The notes: generated by a model from the letters alone, not told the origin. 64,000 bases of DNA from Bacillus sp. BP-3 (GCF_028401955.1 NZ_JAQOTJ010000007.1:124001-188000); one strand, 5' to 3'. Positions 16,273 to 27,195 are shown, numbered from the stretch's first letter. A program made the numbers and translations.

Positions 16273-17922
16273 TTGAAAAAGAAAGTTCTATCTTCAACGG
16301 TAGCTTTGTCTATGGCTTTAGGAGCATTTACGACATTAGGTACATCAAGTACATATGCAGATGAGCAAAAAATTCAGTACAACCAAGAGTTTCAGACACC
16401 ATCTTATATTGGAGAAGAGTGGAAAGCACCGGAAGGGCTAGATAAAAAAGAAACGGTGTTTGAGTATTTAAATGGTAAAAAAGACATGTTTAAATTAGCA
16501 GGAAATATGGAGAAACATTTTGAAATCGTTGGTGAAGAAAAAGATGCACAAGCAGAAACGACACATATGAAGCTTATTGAAAAACATAACGGTGTTCCTG
16601 TTTATGGATCTGATCAAACAGTAGCACTGGATAAAGATAATAATGTAAAAGCGTTTTTCGGACAAGTTATCCCGAATTTAGAAGATAAAAATATTCCAGC
16701 GAATGCGAGCATTTCAGAAGATGAGGCTGTAAATGCTGCGAAGGCTGATATTGAGAAAGAAATTGGCAAAGTAGATAAATATGATGGTATTAAAAAAGAC
16801 TTATATGTATATGAAAAAGATGGAAACTATTATCTTTCATATCTTGTAAAAGCATCTATTTCTAAGCCGGCACCAGGATACTGGCATTACTTTATTGATG
16901 CAACAAACGGAAATGTAATTGAGAAGTATAATGCCATTGATCATATTACTGGATTTGGTTACGGTGTAGCGGGACAGCGAACAAGTTTTGAAATTGCACA
17001 GGACTCAAAAACTGGGGCTTTTCATTTATTCGATGGAAAACGTGGAAAAGGTGTTCATACATTTGATGCAAAAAATATGGATGAAAATTGGTTCAATTTA
17101 TTCTCACAATGGCTTGGATATACCGGTGAGGAAATAGAAAGTAAAAATAAATTCTTCGAGGATAAAGCAGCTGTTGATGCGCACGCTAATGCTGAGAAAG
17201 TATACGATTATTACAAGAAAACATTCAACCGTAATTCATTTGATAACGAGGGAGCGAAGTTGATTTCTACTGTTCATGTAGGAGAAGGGTGGAATAACGC
17301 AGCGTGGAACGGTGTCCAAATGATGTACGGAGACGGTGATGGAAAAGAATTCGTTGCATTCTCAGCAGGACTTGATGTTATTGCGCATGAGCTTACTCAC
17401 GCAGTGACAGAGTACACTGCAAATCTAGAGTATAAAAATGAGTCTGGTGCATTAAATGAATCGTTATCTGATATTATGGGTGCAATGGCTGACCGTGATG
17501 ATTGGGAGCTAGGAGAAGATATTTATACACCAGAGATGAGAGGAACTGTACTGCGCTCATTAAGCAACCCAGCTTCTATTCCAAATCCATTAAAACCAAG
17601 TGAAGGCTATCCAGATCATTATAGTAAGCGTTACACAGGAAGGGTTGATAATGGCGGTGTTCATATTAACAGCAGCATTAACAACAAAGCGGCGTATTTA
17701 ATTTCTGAAGGTGGTACGCATTACGGTGTTACTGTAAATGGCGTAGGCCGCGAAGCGACAGAAAAAATTTATTACCGCGCTCTTTCAAAATATTTAACTG
17801 CAAACTCAAACTTTAAGATGATGCGCCAAGCTGCAATTCAAGCGGCTACAGATTTATACGGACAAAATTCTAAAGAAGTACAAGCTGTAAAGAAAGCATA
17901 TGATGCAGTAGGAGTAAAGTGA
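16273..17922 (+). CDS. Secreted M4 neutral metalloprotease (thermolysin family)
   Basis: A 549-residue preproenzyme starting at TTG behind GGGGAG. A signal peptide (KKK, hydrophobic core, STYADE cleavage area, about residues 1-29), an FTP/PepSY propeptide (about 45-235) and the catalytic domain follow. Zinc ligands are H372 and H376 in HELTH and E396 in GALNES, 20 residues later, as in thermolysin; the acid/base His lies in DNGGVHINSSI. It would degrade extracellular protein during stationary phase. An earlier ATG in frame has no ribosome-binding site and would spoil the signal peptide. Confidence 0.95.
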   Translation: MKKKVLSSTVALSMALGAFTTLGTSSTYADEQKIQYNQEFQTPSYIGEEWKAPEGLDKKETVFEYLNGKKDMFKLAGNMEKHFEIVGEEKDAQAETTHMKLIEKHNGVPVYGSDQTVALDKDNNVKAFFGQVIPNLEDKNIPANASISEDEAVNAAKADIEKEIGKVDKYDGIKKDLYVYEKDGNYYLSYLVKASISKPAPGYWHYFIDATNGNVIEKYNAIDHITGFGYGVAGQRTSFEIAQDSKTGAFHLFDGKRGKGVHTFDAKNMDENWFNLFSQWLGYTGEEIESKNKFFEDKAAVDAHANAEKVYDYYKKTFNRNSFDNEGAKLISTVHVGEGWNNAAWNGVQMMYGDGDGKEFVAFSAGLDVIAHELTHAVTEYTANLEYKNESGALNESLSDIMGAMADRDDWELGEDIYTPEMRGTVLRSLSNPASIPNPLKPSEGYPDHYSKRYTGRVDNGGVHINSSINNKAAYLISEGGTHYGVTVNGVGREATEKIYYRALSKYLTANSNFKMMRQAAIQAATDLYGQNSKEVQAVKKAYDAVGVK

Positions 17923-17928
17923 GAAACG

Positions 17929-17959
17929 AAAAGACCTGACTTATATCAGGTCTTTTTTC
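17929..17959. terminator. Bidirectional terminator
   Basis: AAAAGACCTGA pairs with TCAGGTCTTTT over CTTATA; it ends the protease gene and the opposing SufT-like gene. Confidence 0.88.
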
Positions 17960-17963
17960 TCAT

Positions 17964-18278
17964 TTAATCACGAATGCCTAATGCGATTTTAGCAAACCTG
18001 GACATGCGCTCTTTTGTCCATGGTGGATTCCAAACAACATTTACTTCAATTTCATTTAATTCAGGAACATTTGTTGCTAATACCATTTTGACATCAGATA
18101 CAATTTGCCCAGCCATTGGACAACCGATAGAAGTCATTGTCATTGTAATGACGGCATTCTGTTGTTCGTCAGTTGTAACGTCATATACTAATCCAAGATT
18201 TATAATATCGACGCCAAGCTCAGGATCAATAACAGCCTCCAAGTTGGCATATACTTTATCTTCTAAAGTTTGAGACAT
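17964..18278 (-). CDS. DUF59/MIP18 iron-sulfur assembly factor (SufT/YitW-like)
   Basis: A 104-residue protein of the DUF59 family (PaaD/SufT). It has the conserved DPELGVDIINLGLVYDV (about residues 18-34) and the later SIGCPMAGQ motif with the reactive cysteine. Family members help deliver Fe-S clusters to target enzymes. The start at 18278 follows AGAGGTG; an in-frame ATG 18 bp upstream contains that site. It stands alone, far from the suf operon at 58198. Confidence 0.9.
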   Translation of the reverse strand: MSQTLEDKVYANLEAVIDPELGVDIINLGLVYDVTTDEQQNAVITMTMTSIGCPMAGQIVSDVKMVLATNVPELNEIEVNVVWNPPWTKERMSRFAKIALGIRD

Positions 18279-18373
18279 AGTAGCACCTCTGTTCATGATT
18301 GATATTTATTCTCATTATAACGGATTTGCAATAAAGGTGCAGTGATCTAGCTCACAGTATTTTTTACATAGAA

Positions 18374-18404
18374 AAAAGCATTCCCCATAACAAGGAATGC
18401 TTTT
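18374..18404. terminator. Terminator of the minus-strand MCP
   Basis: AAAAGCATTCC pairs with GGAATGCTTTT over CCATAACAA, five bases from the MCP stop. Confidence 0.88.
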
Positions 18405-18408
18405 GTTA

Positions 18409-20100
18409 CTACTCTGTTTTAAAACGGGAAACAAGTGTGTCAAGTTCTTCTACAACATGTTTCATCTGCTGTGATTTACCAGACATGTCTTTTATTATGT
18501 GTACTTGCTCTCCTGCAGAGTTTGCGGTTTGTGTTGTCTCTGCTGCTACTTCACCCGAGATCGAAGCAATATTATTAAGAGAAGCATTCATTTCTTCTGC
18601 ACTTGCAGCCATCTCTTCTGCAGTCGCTGAAACTTCTTGCATTTGTGAAGATACTGCATTAATCTGTTCGACAATGGTTGCGAAAGAAGAACCAGCTTCG
18701 CGAATTACTGTAATTCCTTGGGCAGCTTCTACTTGACCTTGTTCCATCATCGAATTTGCAGTTTTCGTATCATCTTGAATATGATGAAGCAACTGGTTAA
18801 TACCCGTTGCAGCGGCTTTTGATTGTTCTGCAAGCTTACGCACTTCATCCGCAACAACGGCAAATCCTTTTCCTTGCTCTCCAGCTCGTGCTGCTTCAAT
18901 GGAAGCATTTAATGCAAGAAGATTCGTTTGTTCCGCGATATTAGAGATAGATTGGACAGCTGTATCAATATGTTTTGTATGAGTGATTAGACGTTCGACG
19001 ACTTGGGATGTAGCATTCACTGCGTCATGAATTGTTGTCATCTGTGTAATTGATTTTTCGATTACTTGACTACCTTCACTTGCACGGTCAGAAGTAGTTA
19101 CAACTAGTTCTGCAACATCGGAAGCAGACTGGGCAATACGCTGTACACTAACTGACATATCATCCATTGCAGTAGAACTTTCTTCAATGCTAGAAACTTG
19201 CACTTGAATGCTATGTTCTAATTCGGACATTGTTGCTTGGATACTCGCTGTTGCATCCATAGAAATATTCGTTTCTTTTAATATGTTTTCAGAAGCAGTG
19301 CGTACATTTAAAGATGTTTTTTGCACTTGTCCAATAATATATTGTAGATTTTCTAGCATTTGATTAAAGGAAGCGGCAATTTCGCCGATTTCGTCATTGC
19401 TTTTTACATGTAATCGTGCTGTTAAATCGCCGTCTTGGGAAGCGAGTTCTTTTAGCTTTGTATCAATTTCTTCAATTGGTTTCACAAGTTTACCAGAGAA
19501 CAACCAAGCTATGACGATTGCAATAATTGTACAAAGAACAAGAGAAATAAGGACAACCCCCTCAACAAACACGGATGAATCTTTCAATTGTTGGACAAGC
19601 TGATCGCACTTCGCATTTTCATCGTTACTATATTTTGAGAAATCACCGATTACTTTATAAACAGTTCCGTTTTGTTCAGCAGTCGCTTTTAGTGATTCGT
19701 CCCATTTCCCTTCGTCAATGAGAGGAATCACTTTTTCATTAATATAACGACTCCATTGTGATCCTAACTCAATTGTATCTTTTATATTTTGAGGAGTATT
19801 TGAATCGTTTAGTAGTTTTCCTTTTGTATCTTCTAGTAGTTTTTCCATTTCGTGAAATTTATCTAGTTCGGAACGGTTATGCTGTAATAGATAGCCTCGT
19901 AACGCTGAGATTTGTACTTGATATGCATCACTGCGCTCTTTTAACACCGTTGCTTTCGGTGCAACATCTTTTTGTAATGTTGTTGCTATATTGTTTTCTT
20001 TGTTGGCAAAGAAAAAAATACAAGCTAATGCAATGCCAAATAAAGCACAAATTGTTCCCATCATAAACATAAATTTTTTACGAATGCTCACGTATTTCAT
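18409..20100 (-). CDS. Methyl-accepting chemotaxis protein, four-helix-bundle type
   Basis: A 563-residue receptor: TM1 about 10-31, an all-alpha extracellular domain (about 35-185) of four-helix-bundle type, TM2 about 180-202, HAMP about 203-255 and a cytoplasmic hairpin with [20 protein letters not shown] near 385-404. Small-ligand chemotaxis is likely; the ligand is unknown. Closest in layout to the MCP at 49925. Confidence 0.94.
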   Translation of the reverse strand: MKYVSIRKKFMFMMGTICALFGIALACIFFFANKENNIATTLQKDVAPKATVLKERSDAYQVQISALRGYLLQHNRSELDKFHEMEKLLEDTKGKLLNDSNTPQNIKDTIELGSQWSRYINEKVIPLIDEGKWDESLKATAEQNGTVYKVIGDFSKYSNDENAKCDQLVQQLKDSSVFVEGVVLISLVLCTIIAIVIAWLFSGKLVKPIEEIDTKLKELASQDGDLTARLHVKSNDEIGEIAASFNQMLENLQYIIGQVQKTSLNVRTASENILKETNISMDATASIQATMSELEHSIQVQVSSIEESSTAMDDMSVSVQRIAQSASDVAELVVTTSDRASEGSQVIEKSITQMTTIHDAVNATSQVVERLITHTKHIDTAVQSISNIAEQTNLLALNASIEAARAGEQGKGFAVVADEVRKLAEQSKAAATGINQLLHHIQDDTKTANSMMEQGQVEAAQGITVIREAGSSFATIVEQINAVSSQMQEVSATAEEMAASAEEMNASLNNIASISGEVAAETTQTANSAGEQVHIIKDMSGKSQQMKHVVEELDTLVSRFKTE

Positions 20101-20673
20101 AATGATAAATCCTCCTTTTAATAATTGATTTATAAAGATTAATTAATATTATGGTTAAAAAGTACTATATTTCGATTTCGTTCGAAATAAAGCACTTTTC
20201 TTTCCTTTAGGAATTATAGCAGACAACAGTATGGAAAGTAAGGTAATATTTTTTTATTAAGATTTTTTCATATAATTAGAAAAAATGCTTTATCTCATAT
20301 TACTGGGAAGGCATTGTCATGAAACAAAGCAGTAATCTTGCAAGTAACAAGTCAAATATCATTGTAAAAGTATGTATGTAAAAATTATAACAAACAGTAT
20401 AAAGGAGAAATATAGAAAGAGGCTTTTGTTCGAAAAAAATATACATTTATATATAGGGGGATTTCAAAAAAGGTTTACTAATATAAAAATAAGTATTGTA
20501 TTTATAAAAAACATACTGTATAATCCTAAATAATCGATGATGATTATCATTTTTCTTGTTTATTGGCATGTGTGTTATTATACCTTTTTTGCTGTATAGT
20601 CAAAAAACAAATTGTCCTATCTAACAATATTTTGGTAATCTCTTATCTCAACTCAACTTATACTATACACAGA
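20101..20673. other. AT-rich intergenic region with orphan Fur box
   Basis: No protein-coding gene is evident in about 570 bp. It contains the minus-strand MCP promoter region, a Fur box (20536-20554) and a possible small RNA up to the terminator at 20674. Confidence 0.7.
20536..20554. promoter_or_regulatory. Orphan Fur box
   Basis: GATGATGATTATCATTTTT matches the classical 19-bp Fur box at 16 positions. No start codon follows on the plus strand; on the minus strand the next gene starts 436 bp away. Confidence 0.6.
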
Positions 20674-20708
20674 AGAAAAGCTCTCTTCATTTTGAAGAGA
20701 GCTTTTCT
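20582..20708 (+). ncRNA. Possible Fur-controlled small RNA
   Basis: Downstream of the Fur box, TTGTTT and TATACC (17-bp spacing) could form a promoter, and about 100 bp later there is a strong hairpin with T-rich tail (20674-20708). The interval has no open reading frame with a ribosome-binding site. The terminator also serves the opposite methyltransferase gene, so its presence alone proves nothing. Confidence 0.3.
20674..20708. terminator. Terminator of the methyltransferase gene
   Basis: AGAAAAGCTCTCTTC pairs exactly with GAAGAGAGCTTTTCT over ATTTT. It overlaps the 3' end of the minus-strand methyltransferase gene. Confidence 0.85.
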
Positions 20709-21501
20709 ATATATTTTTGGCGATGAGTGTATATAGTCCAGGGATACGATCTTCAATTCCTTTCAGGACAGGAAAGACCCATTTTTGCTTTGCGCCACAT
20801 TCTTCTGTGAGCTCCTCGATATGAAGGCTTGCTTGTGCAATGCTTGTTACGATTTCTCCTAACGTCCATCTGCGAATCATATTTTTAGGTAAAGAATTAC
20901 GCTCTGCTTCTGATAGGAGTATACTATAGGCTACATCTATTTCAATTACATCTTTTTGAAAGTAATCTCCGCTTGCAATTACTTTGTTATCTTCTACTTG
21001 TAGCAGTTTTGTATACATGGGGTGATAGTCTCGTAAAATAAATGTGCCACCGTGTTTTAGTAATTGAGAAATGATTGTAAATAAAGGTTTTAAATCTATG
21101 AAATAATGGAGCACACCAAGCTCAAGTAATACTACGTCAAATGAACCGATTGCTTCTTGTATATTGAGTACATCAGACACGATGTACTCAATATGTGTTT
21201 CAGCGGCTTCGGCAAGTTCTCTTGCATATTTTGCGTTGCTTTCTGAAATATCGACAACTGTTACATCTGCTCCGAGCAGAGAAAGTGCAACCGCTTTACT
21301 TCCTTTGGATCCCATTAGATTTATAATTCGTTTTCCATGTACTGTACCGATATAAGGTACATAATGAGTGACCTCCGCAGCGGGGTTTTTTCGTATTTGC
21401 TTGCCGTAAGACTGAGGTGTTCCGTGGCGATTTGTCCAAGCTTCATAAGCTGCTTTACTCCAGCTATCTTTATTTGTTGCACTTAATTGCTCTTGATTCA
21501 A
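20707..21501 (-). CDS. Class I SAM-dependent methyltransferase
   Basis: A 264-residue Rossmann methyltransferase. Motif I reads IINLMGSKGSKAVALSLLGA (about residues 59-78), then the acidic VDIS for ribose binding, and a VLLELGVLHYF block. The substrate is unknown; similar proteins are annotated as generic small-molecule methylases. The start is TTG behind AAAGGAGAG. Divergent from the Met T-box leader. Motif I has SKG where GxG is usual, but the fold is clear. Confidence 0.87.
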   Translation of the reverse strand: MNQEQLSATNKDSWSKAAYEAWTNRHGTPQSYGKQIRKNPAAEVTHYVPYIGTVHGKRIINLMGSKGSKAVALSLLGADVTVVDISESNAKYARELAEAAETHIEYIVSDVLNIQEAIGSFDVVLLELGVLHYFIDLKPLFTIISQLLKHGGTFILRDYHPMYTKLLQVEDNKVIASGDYFQKDVIEIDVAYSILLSEAERNSLPKNMIRRWTLGEIVTSIAQASLHIEELTEECGAKQKWVFPVLKGIEDRIPGLYTLIAKNI

Positions 21502-21611
21502 AACAATCTCTCCTTTCCGTGAAGGTATATAGTTTCCTTATGAAAATTAGAGAATCCTGCTTGTGATCTGATAATAGTTTGATTTTTCAGCATGATTTGC
21601 ATACAATGTAT

Positions 21612-21925
21612 ATTACATATGAAAAGCGTTGAAGAGGAAAAGTAGAATGACCCCATTCTTTCCAGAGAGCTTCGGGAGCTGAAAAGAAGCAAGAATGATC
21701 ATTTGAACAATGGCCTCTGAGCTTCGTCCTGAACTTATCAATTGATAATAGTAGGCGGCGACGAGCGTTGGCTCTCGTTATCAAAGTCACAGTATACGAG
21801 CAATGATTGCTCCGTACTTGCAAAGGTCAATTGTGTGAGCTATTGACGAAATAAGGTGGTACCACGACTGTATATACAGCCTCGTCCTTATCTTTTTAGA
21901 AGATAAGGGCGGGGCTTTTTCATTT
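21612..21925 (+). promoter_or_regulatory. T-box riboswitch (methionine)
   Basis: A leader of about 310 bp with AGTA-type bulge (GGAAAAGTAGAATGA), the T-box AAGGTGGTACCACGA at 21853-21867 and a terminator at 21878-21920. A plausible specifier is ATG in TTTGAACAATGGCC. Uncharged tRNA-Met would favour the antiterminator and so metG expression. Confidence 0.93.
21878..21920 (+). terminator. T-box-controlled terminator of metG2
   Basis: AGCCTCGTCCTTATCT pairs with AGATAAGGGCGGGGCT, followed by five T. The 5' arm overlaps the part that would pair with the T-box in the antiterminator. Confidence 0.88.
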
Positions 21926-21943
21926 TTAAAGGAGGAATGTAGG

Positions 21944-23584
21944 ATGAATATTTTTATTGGAGGCGCTTGGCCATATGCAAATGGATCGTTGCATCTTGGT
22001 CATATTGCTAGTTTACTGCCAGGGGATATTTTAGCTCGTTATTATCGACTAAAAGGGGACAATGTTTTGTATGTATCGGGAAGCGATTGTAACGGTACAC
22101 CGATTACGATTCGTGCTAAGCAGGAAGGGGTAAGTGTTAAAACAATTGCAGATCGCTATCATGAAGAGTTTGAACGATGTTTTCAGGAACTTGGGTTTTC
22201 ATATGATTATTATGCTCGTACTGACGCTGCTACTCACCATCAAGTTGTTCAGAATATTTTCTTAGAGCTTTTAGAAAAGGGGTTTATTTATAAAAAGACA
22301 GTGGAGCAAACATACTGCGAAACTTGCGAACAATTTTTACCGGATCGTTATGTGGAAGGTCTTTGTCCGCATTGCGGTGCGGGGGCGCGTGGTGATCAGT
22401 GCGATGCGTGTTCTGCTATTTTAGATCCGATAGATTTGCTTGGGAAAGCATGTAAATTGTGCGGCGCTGCACCGACAATTAAAGAGACAGAGCATTTTTA
22501 TTTTGCGTTAACGTCATTACAGCAGAAGCTAGAAGAATATATAAAAACAGTAAAGCAAAGCGGTACGTGGCGTGAGAATGCTGTCCAATTAACGCTGCGC
22601 TATTTACAAGAAGGTTTACAAGACCGTGCTGTTTCAAGAGATTTACCAATTGGCGTGAGTGTTCCTGTTTCCGGATACGAAGATAAGAAGGTGTATGTGT
22701 GGATCGAAGCTGTGTCTGGATATTATTCAGCAAGTAAGCAATGGGCGCAAGAAACAAATAGTGATAATTCACAGTTTTGGCGAAAGGATACCCGAACGTA
22801 TTATGTGCACGGTAAAGATAATATCCCGTTTCATACAATTATTTGGCCAGCTATTTTGCAGGGGATACAATCAGAAGCGTTGCCTAAATATATTGTTTCG
22901 AATGAATATTTAACAGTTGAAAAAAGAAAGTTATCGACGAGTAAAAATTGGGCTGTTTGGGTTCCTGATATATTGGAAGAGTACCATCCAGATTCGATTC
23001 GTTACTTTTTAACTGTAAATGCTCCTGAAAATCGAGATACAGATTTTTCATGGCGGGAATTCATTTATAGTCATAATAGTGAATTGTTAGGAGCGTATGG
23101 GAATTTTGTAAATAGAACGCTGAAGTTTCTTGAAAAATATTATGAGAATACTGTACCAACTGGTCAAATGAATGAAGAAATTGGAGAAAAGTTAAAAGAA
23201 CTATACATTGAAGTAGGGGAATTCATTGAAAAAGCACATTTTAAACAAGCGCTGGAGCTGATTTTTGAATACATCCGCTATGCAAATAAATATTTTGACG
23301 AAAGGCAGCCGTGGAAACAAATAAAAGAGGATAAGGCAGCATGTGGTGATACGATAAGAAACTGTATTCACCTTATCGTGAATTTTGCACAAATATTAGC
23401 ACCGTTTCTTCCGTTTTCGTCCGCGCGAGTACAACAAATGTTAGGAGTTTCAAAGAGCGGGTGGTCTTATAAGGTTGAAATCCCAGTGCATGTTTTGAAT
23501 GTATCACCGTTATTTGAACGGATTGATGTGAAGAAAATTGAGGAAGAAGTGGAAAAGTTGAACGGATTTTTCAACGGTATATGA
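21944..23584 (+). CDS. metG: Methionyl-tRNA synthetase, second type (MetRS2-like)
   Basis: A 546-residue class I synthetase charging tRNA-Met. HLGH at residues 17-20 is the HIGH motif; the KMSKS loop is KLSTS at 329-333. Cysteine pairs between about 124 and 172 form two zinc knuckles. It ends without the C-terminal EMAP-like tRNA-binding domain of the roughly 650-residue housekeeping enzyme. B. cereus-group genomes carry two MetRS genes; I take this as the extra one, of the kind reported to be insensitive to some MetRS inhibitors. A Met T-box precedes it. Confidence 0.92.
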   Translation: MNIFIGGAWPYANGSLHLGHIASLLPGDILARYYRLKGDNVLYVSGSDCNGTPITIRAKQEGVSVKTIADRYHEEFERCFQELGFSYDYYARTDAATHHQVVQNIFLELLEKGFIYKKTVEQTYCETCEQFLPDRYVEGLCPHCGAGARGDQCDACSAILDPIDLLGKACKLCGAAPTIKETEHFYFALTSLQQKLEEYIKTVKQSGTWRENAVQLTLRYLQEGLQDRAVSRDLPIGVSVPVSGYEDKKVYVWIEAVSGYYSASKQWAQETNSDNSQFWRKDTRTYYVHGKDNIPFHTIIWPAILQGIQSEALPKYIVSNEYLTVEKRKLSTSKNWAVWVPDILEEYHPDSIRYFLTVNAPENRDTDFSWREFIYSHNSELLGAYGNFVNRTLKFLEKYYENTVPTGQMNEEIGEKLKELYIEVGEFIEKAHFKQALELIFEYIRYANKYFDERQPWKQIKEDKAACGDTIRNCIHLIVNFAQILAPFLPFSSARVQQMLGVSKSGWSYKVEIPVHVLNVSPLFERIDVKKIEEEVEKLNGFFNGI

Positions 23585-23746
23585 GAAGTGGGTTTTAATT
23601 TATATATAGAAAATAATCTCCTTACAAAAATGTAAGTTTATTGTAAGTTATTACAATAGCAGTTTGCTAGAAGTTTTTATACAATAAAAGTAAGAGATAA
23701 GAACGTTATAATAGATTGCGTATCAGCAAGAAAAGGAGAGATCAAC

Positions 23747-24361
23747 ATGGAATGGATTCACGAATTATTTCAACAGTACGGATACTATGTTGTACTTGTG
23801 GGATTACTGTTAGAATATATTGCACTTCCGTTTCCGGGAGAGCCAACATTAGCTTATGCAGGATATTTAGCGCATACAGGTGAGTTACATTTACCACTAT
23901 TAATCTTTTTTTCTTTTTTAGGGACAAGTGTTGGGATGACAATTCAATATTTTGTAGGAAACAAGCTCGGTATGCCGTTTATTCAAAGGTACGGAAAATA
24001 TGTTTTTTTAACGCAGCGTAAAATTGATTTAACACGAAAGTGGTTCGATAAGTATGGATATTTCCTAGTATTTATTGCATTTTTTATTCCTGGTGTGCGT
24101 CATTTTACAGGGTACTTTGCAGGGATTATTAATTTACCATTTCGCCGCTTTGCGATAACAATTTATTGCGGGGCGCTATTTTGGGTATTGTTCTTCTTAA
24201 TAGGTGGTTATTGGTTAGGTGGCAACATTGATGCTATTTTTGGATTGCTTGAGGATCATATCGGAAAAATTATTATCGGTGTTGTTGTAATTGTGGCGGT
24301 AAGTGTAGCTGTGTGCTTCCGTAAAGAAATTAAACGTGTGTTTGCACAAACAGTAAATTAA
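23747..24361 (+). CDS. DedA family membrane protein
   Basis: A 204-residue polytopic protein, paralog of the DedA at 4253. It has LPFPGEPTLAYAGYLA (about 27-42) and the family block FFIPGVRHFTGYFAG (about 117-131). DedA proteins are tied to undecaprenyl-phosphate recycling and membrane lipid asymmetry. The ATG follows AAAGGAGAG. It stands alone between metG and an MCP. Confidence 0.92.
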   Translation: MEWIHELFQQYGYYVVLVGLLLEYIALPFPGEPTLAYAGYLAHTGELHLPLLIFFSFLGTSVGMTIQYFVGNKLGMPFIQRYGKYVFLTQRKIDLTRKWFDKYGYFLVFIAFFIPGVRHFTGYFAGIINLPFRRFAITIYCGALFWVLFFLIGGYWLGGNIDAIFGLLEDHIGKIIIGVVVIVAVSVAVCFRKEIKRVFAQTVN

Positions 24362-24382
24362 AATAATCCATTTCATGTTGAG

Positions 24383-24416
24383 AAAGGCAGTGCTTAAGGA
24401 GAAGCACTGCCTTTTT
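24383..24416 (+). terminator. Terminator of dedA
   Basis: AAAGGCAGTGCTT pairs with AAGCACTGCCTTT over AAGGAG, followed by T. Confidence 0.9.
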
Positions 24417-24657
24417 ATATAGATAATTCGGTAGTTTTTTCATTACTTATTTTTTTATATCGTTTTTTCAATTTGCACTTATATAGTGTTTACTTTTATG
24501 TTATATACATAATATAGTATATTTTAAGTTTTGATTAGAAAGATTATTGAATATTTTAAGCTTTACATATTTACACTTTAAAGATGCTAGGGCACTTTAA
24601 AGTTTTTAAATCTTATATTTCATACGTTGAAATTTAATAATGAAAAGGGGAACTACT

Positions 24658-26370
24658 ATGAACTTACGAACACGAATTTTAGGAATTGTATTTGTAGTCC
24701 TCCTGGGGCTGGCGAGTATGAATTGTGTATTTTTATACTTTACTGCAAAAGGCACTGGGGAACAAACAATTGGCGAATTAGGGAAGACTCAAGTTGAAGC
24801 AATGAAAAAGCAATTTGATAAAGATACATATGAATTGTGGATAAAGGATCCCCAAAAAAATGATACATATGAAAAGCTGCGAACTACATTAAATGAAATG
24901 CGTGAACATAACGGCGCATTATATGTATATACGATGAATTTTAAGAAGGATGAAGCGGTTATTATGATTGATGGGCAACCAACTTCAAAGGAAGCTTCAC
25001 CGATTGGGGAGAAGTCTGATAGTAGTCCAACAGAAATCAAAAAGCTTAAGCAAGGTGAATGGGTGTACAGTCCCATTATAAATGATGAAAAATACGGGAA
25101 ATATATGTCCGTTCTTGTACCGTTACAAGACGGAAAGGGCCAAGTGTATGGAGCGCTTGGAATGGATATAAAAGCTTCTGTTGTCGATACGATTATGCAT
25201 AACTTGTTGGCAGATCGAATGGTGAAACTCGCTCTTATTAATATAGGGGTTGTTGTCGCTGCCTTTGTATGTCTGTTCTATTTTATTTATCGAGGCTTAA
25301 AGCCACTTCATACGTTGAAAGAAGAAACGAAACGGATTGCAGAAGGGGATTTAAGAGAACTTCGCATTTCATCTCGTAAAAAAGATGAGATTGGACATAT
25401 GATTGGTTCTTTCGGATATATGATGGAGAATTTGAGAGGAATATTGCATGGTGTACAGAAGGCTACACACTCTGTAACGCAAACATCGGAAATGTTGCTT
25501 TCTTCTACGCATGTGATGAAAGAACAAAACCAGACCATTTTATTATCGAGTCAAGAAATTACAAATAGTAATGCACAAACTGTTTCTTCGATGGAACAAG
25601 TTTCGAGTGCGATGCATTCCTTTGAAGAAGAAATACATGGTGTTGAACATGCGGTAGGTGATATGAAAAATATTTCTCAAGCGATGGCACAAGCGGGCGA
25701 AGAAGGCCAGGGAATGTTGCAAAATACGGTTATGCAAGGTAAAGAAATGAAAGAGACATTCTATCAATTTGAAGATACCGTCAATTCTTTATTAACACAA
25801 GTAAGTCATACGGGAGAAATTTTATATACAATTGAAGATATTGCGGCGCAAACGAATATGCTTTCCTTGAATGCGGCTATTGAAGCAGCTAGAGCGGGAG
25901 AATCGGGCCGAGGATTTGCGGTTGTAGCAGAAGAAGTGAAATTGTTAGCAGATCGTACCGCAGAGCAAACAGGGCATATTCGTCAGTTAATTTCTAAGAT
26001 GCAACAAGAAGCATCTGGTACGACAGAACAACTGTCGCAAGCGTTGCAGCAATATGATGCGCAGTTCAATCAAGTAAGCGTCGTAGCAGAGCAAATGACG
26101 GCACTGCAATATATTTCAAACGAATTAAATCAGTCACTGCAGCATGTGATCGAAAAAATGGAAACGATGAAACAGCAGCAAGGCGTGATTCATACGGAAG
26201 TATTGTCTGTTACGGCTGCAAGTGAAGAAACAGCTGAAGCTACTGAGGAAGTAAGTGTTACTATAGAAGAAGTGGCACAACATATGAATGTGTTTACACA
26301 AGAAGTGCAAGAAATGGCAGCGCAAATTCATGAATTAAGTGAACAAACGAAGCGCTTTACATTGTCATAA
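24658..26370 (+). CDS. Methyl-accepting chemotaxis protein with a Cache-like sensor
   Basis: A 570-residue receptor: TM1 about 7-28, an extracellular single-Cache-like domain (about 35-180, with GALYVYTM, a gap, then [11 protein letters not shown]), TM2 about 190-212, HAMP about 213-265 and a cytoplasmic hairpin with [20 protein letters not shown] near 399-418. The ATG at 24658 follows AAAGGGG; ATG 24640 overlaps that site. The ligand is likely a small molecule. Confidence 0.93.
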   Translation: MNLRTRILGIVFVVLLGLASMNCVFLYFTAKGTGEQTIGELGKTQVEAMKKQFDKDTYELWIKDPQKNDTYEKLRTTLNEMREHNGALYVYTMNFKKDEAVIMIDGQPTSKEASPIGEKSDSSPTEIKKLKQGEWVYSPIINDEKYGKYMSVLVPLQDGKGQVYGALGMDIKASVVDTIMHNLLADRMVKLALINIGVVVAAFVCLFYFIYRGLKPLHTLKEETKRIAEGDLRELRISSRKKDEIGHMIGSFGYMMENLRGILHGVQKATHSVTQTSEMLLSSTHVMKEQNQTILLSSQEITNSNAQTVSSMEQVSSAMHSFEEEIHGVEHAVGDMKNISQAMAQAGEEGQGMLQNTVMQGKEMKETFYQFEDTVNSLLTQVSHTGEILYTIEDIAAQTNMLSLNAAIEAARAGESGRGFAVVAEEVKLLADRTAEQTGHIRQLISKMQQEASGTTEQLSQALQQYDAQFNQVSVVAEQMTALQYISNELNQSLQHVIEKMETMKQQQGVIHTEVLSVTAASEETAEATEEVSVTIEEVAQHMNVFTQEVQEMAAQIHELSEQTKRFTLS

Positions 26371-26425
26371 AGTGGAACTGTAAAGAACTTGTACTCATAG
26401 CGCTGAAGTTAAGAAAATAATAGAA

Positions 26426-26469
26426 AAAGACCATCCTGTTTCAAAGTGAAGTGAATAAGGATGGTCTTT
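26426..26469. terminator. Terminator after the MCP
   Basis: AAAGACCATCCT pairs with AGGATGGTCTTT over a 20-bp loop, on the 3' side of both the MCP and the opposing small membrane gene. Confidence 0.85.
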
Positions 26470-26529
26470 CATTTGTTTTTACTTCTATTATTTCTCTAAT
26501 TAATAGTTAGTTGATATGAAGAGAAATGA

Positions 26530-26901
26530 TTATGAATTGCTTTCTACCTGAACATGACTGTCATCTTGTAGTAAGTGAAAGATATCAGCCATGCAAAATG
26601 CGATAAACCACGTCCATAGACCGTGGAAGAAAGCTGTGCTAATTTGCAGCGGTAAATCATAATTCGTTGTTGAAAATGAGATGCAAGCGCCAACGATACC
26701 GATCATTGTTAAAAGCGTCGTTTTTCTAGCATTTTCTGCTGAACTGAAAAAAATAAATGAACCAATGACGGAAGCGCTTACAAAGGAATCAATCCCATTA
26801 ATATATACATTTTCACCAATATGAGCATTTGTCCAAAAGCATAAGAGACCGCCTGCTATGGCAAATAATGTTGCAATAATAAGTTTCATTTTTTTGTTCA
26901 T
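26530..26901 (-). CDS. Small membrane protein of unknown function
   Basis: A 123-residue protein with about four hydrophobic segments (near 7-25, 38-53, 62-79 and 88-110). It ends in an acidic, polar tail (LLQDDSHVQVESNS). I do not recognise the family. The ATG follows AAAGGAG. No neighbour gives a hint of function; the following 320 bp contain only a dispersed repeat and a terminator. Confidence 0.7.
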   Translation of the reverse strand: MNKKMKLIIATLFAIAGGLLCFWTNAHIGENVYINGIDSFVSASVIGSFIFFSSAENARKTTLLTMIGIVGACISFSTTNYDLPLQISTAFFHGLWTWFIAFCMADIFHLLQDDSHVQVESNS

Positions 26902-27136
26902 ATGTTTTGCTCCTTTATCATCATAATTTGAATAGGAGAACCAATATATAAATCCATTTTAGCCTTGCTTGTGACAGCGACGTCGTTTCCCTAATCTAGA
27001 TTTATATATGAAATAAGGCGCTATATGTATTGCTTACTTTTATAATGTATACATAGTATAACATGTTTTAGATTCGAATAAAAATAATTATCAGATATTT
27101 TGAATATTGGTATGCGTTATCCAATGACATCATAAA

Positions 27137-27186
27137 GTGAAACTTCCGTCAGTGGGGGGCTTACTGCCCACGGATAGCGGGATAAA
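27137..27186 (+). repeat. Dispersed repeat, family 1, copy C
   Basis: GTGAAACTTCCGTCAGTGGG to CCACGGATAGCGGGATAA, the same unit as at 9214 and 12137, next to the 3' end of yitT. Confidence 0.78.
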
Positions 27187-27195
27187 GTGAAAAAT

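Noticed and set aside
24496-24512. Palindrome TTATGTTATATACATAA upstream of an MCP, similar to a PlcR box
   Set aside because: It is one base short of the 16-bp PlcR spacing and lacks the fixed inner A and T. Kept only as an AT-rich dyad.
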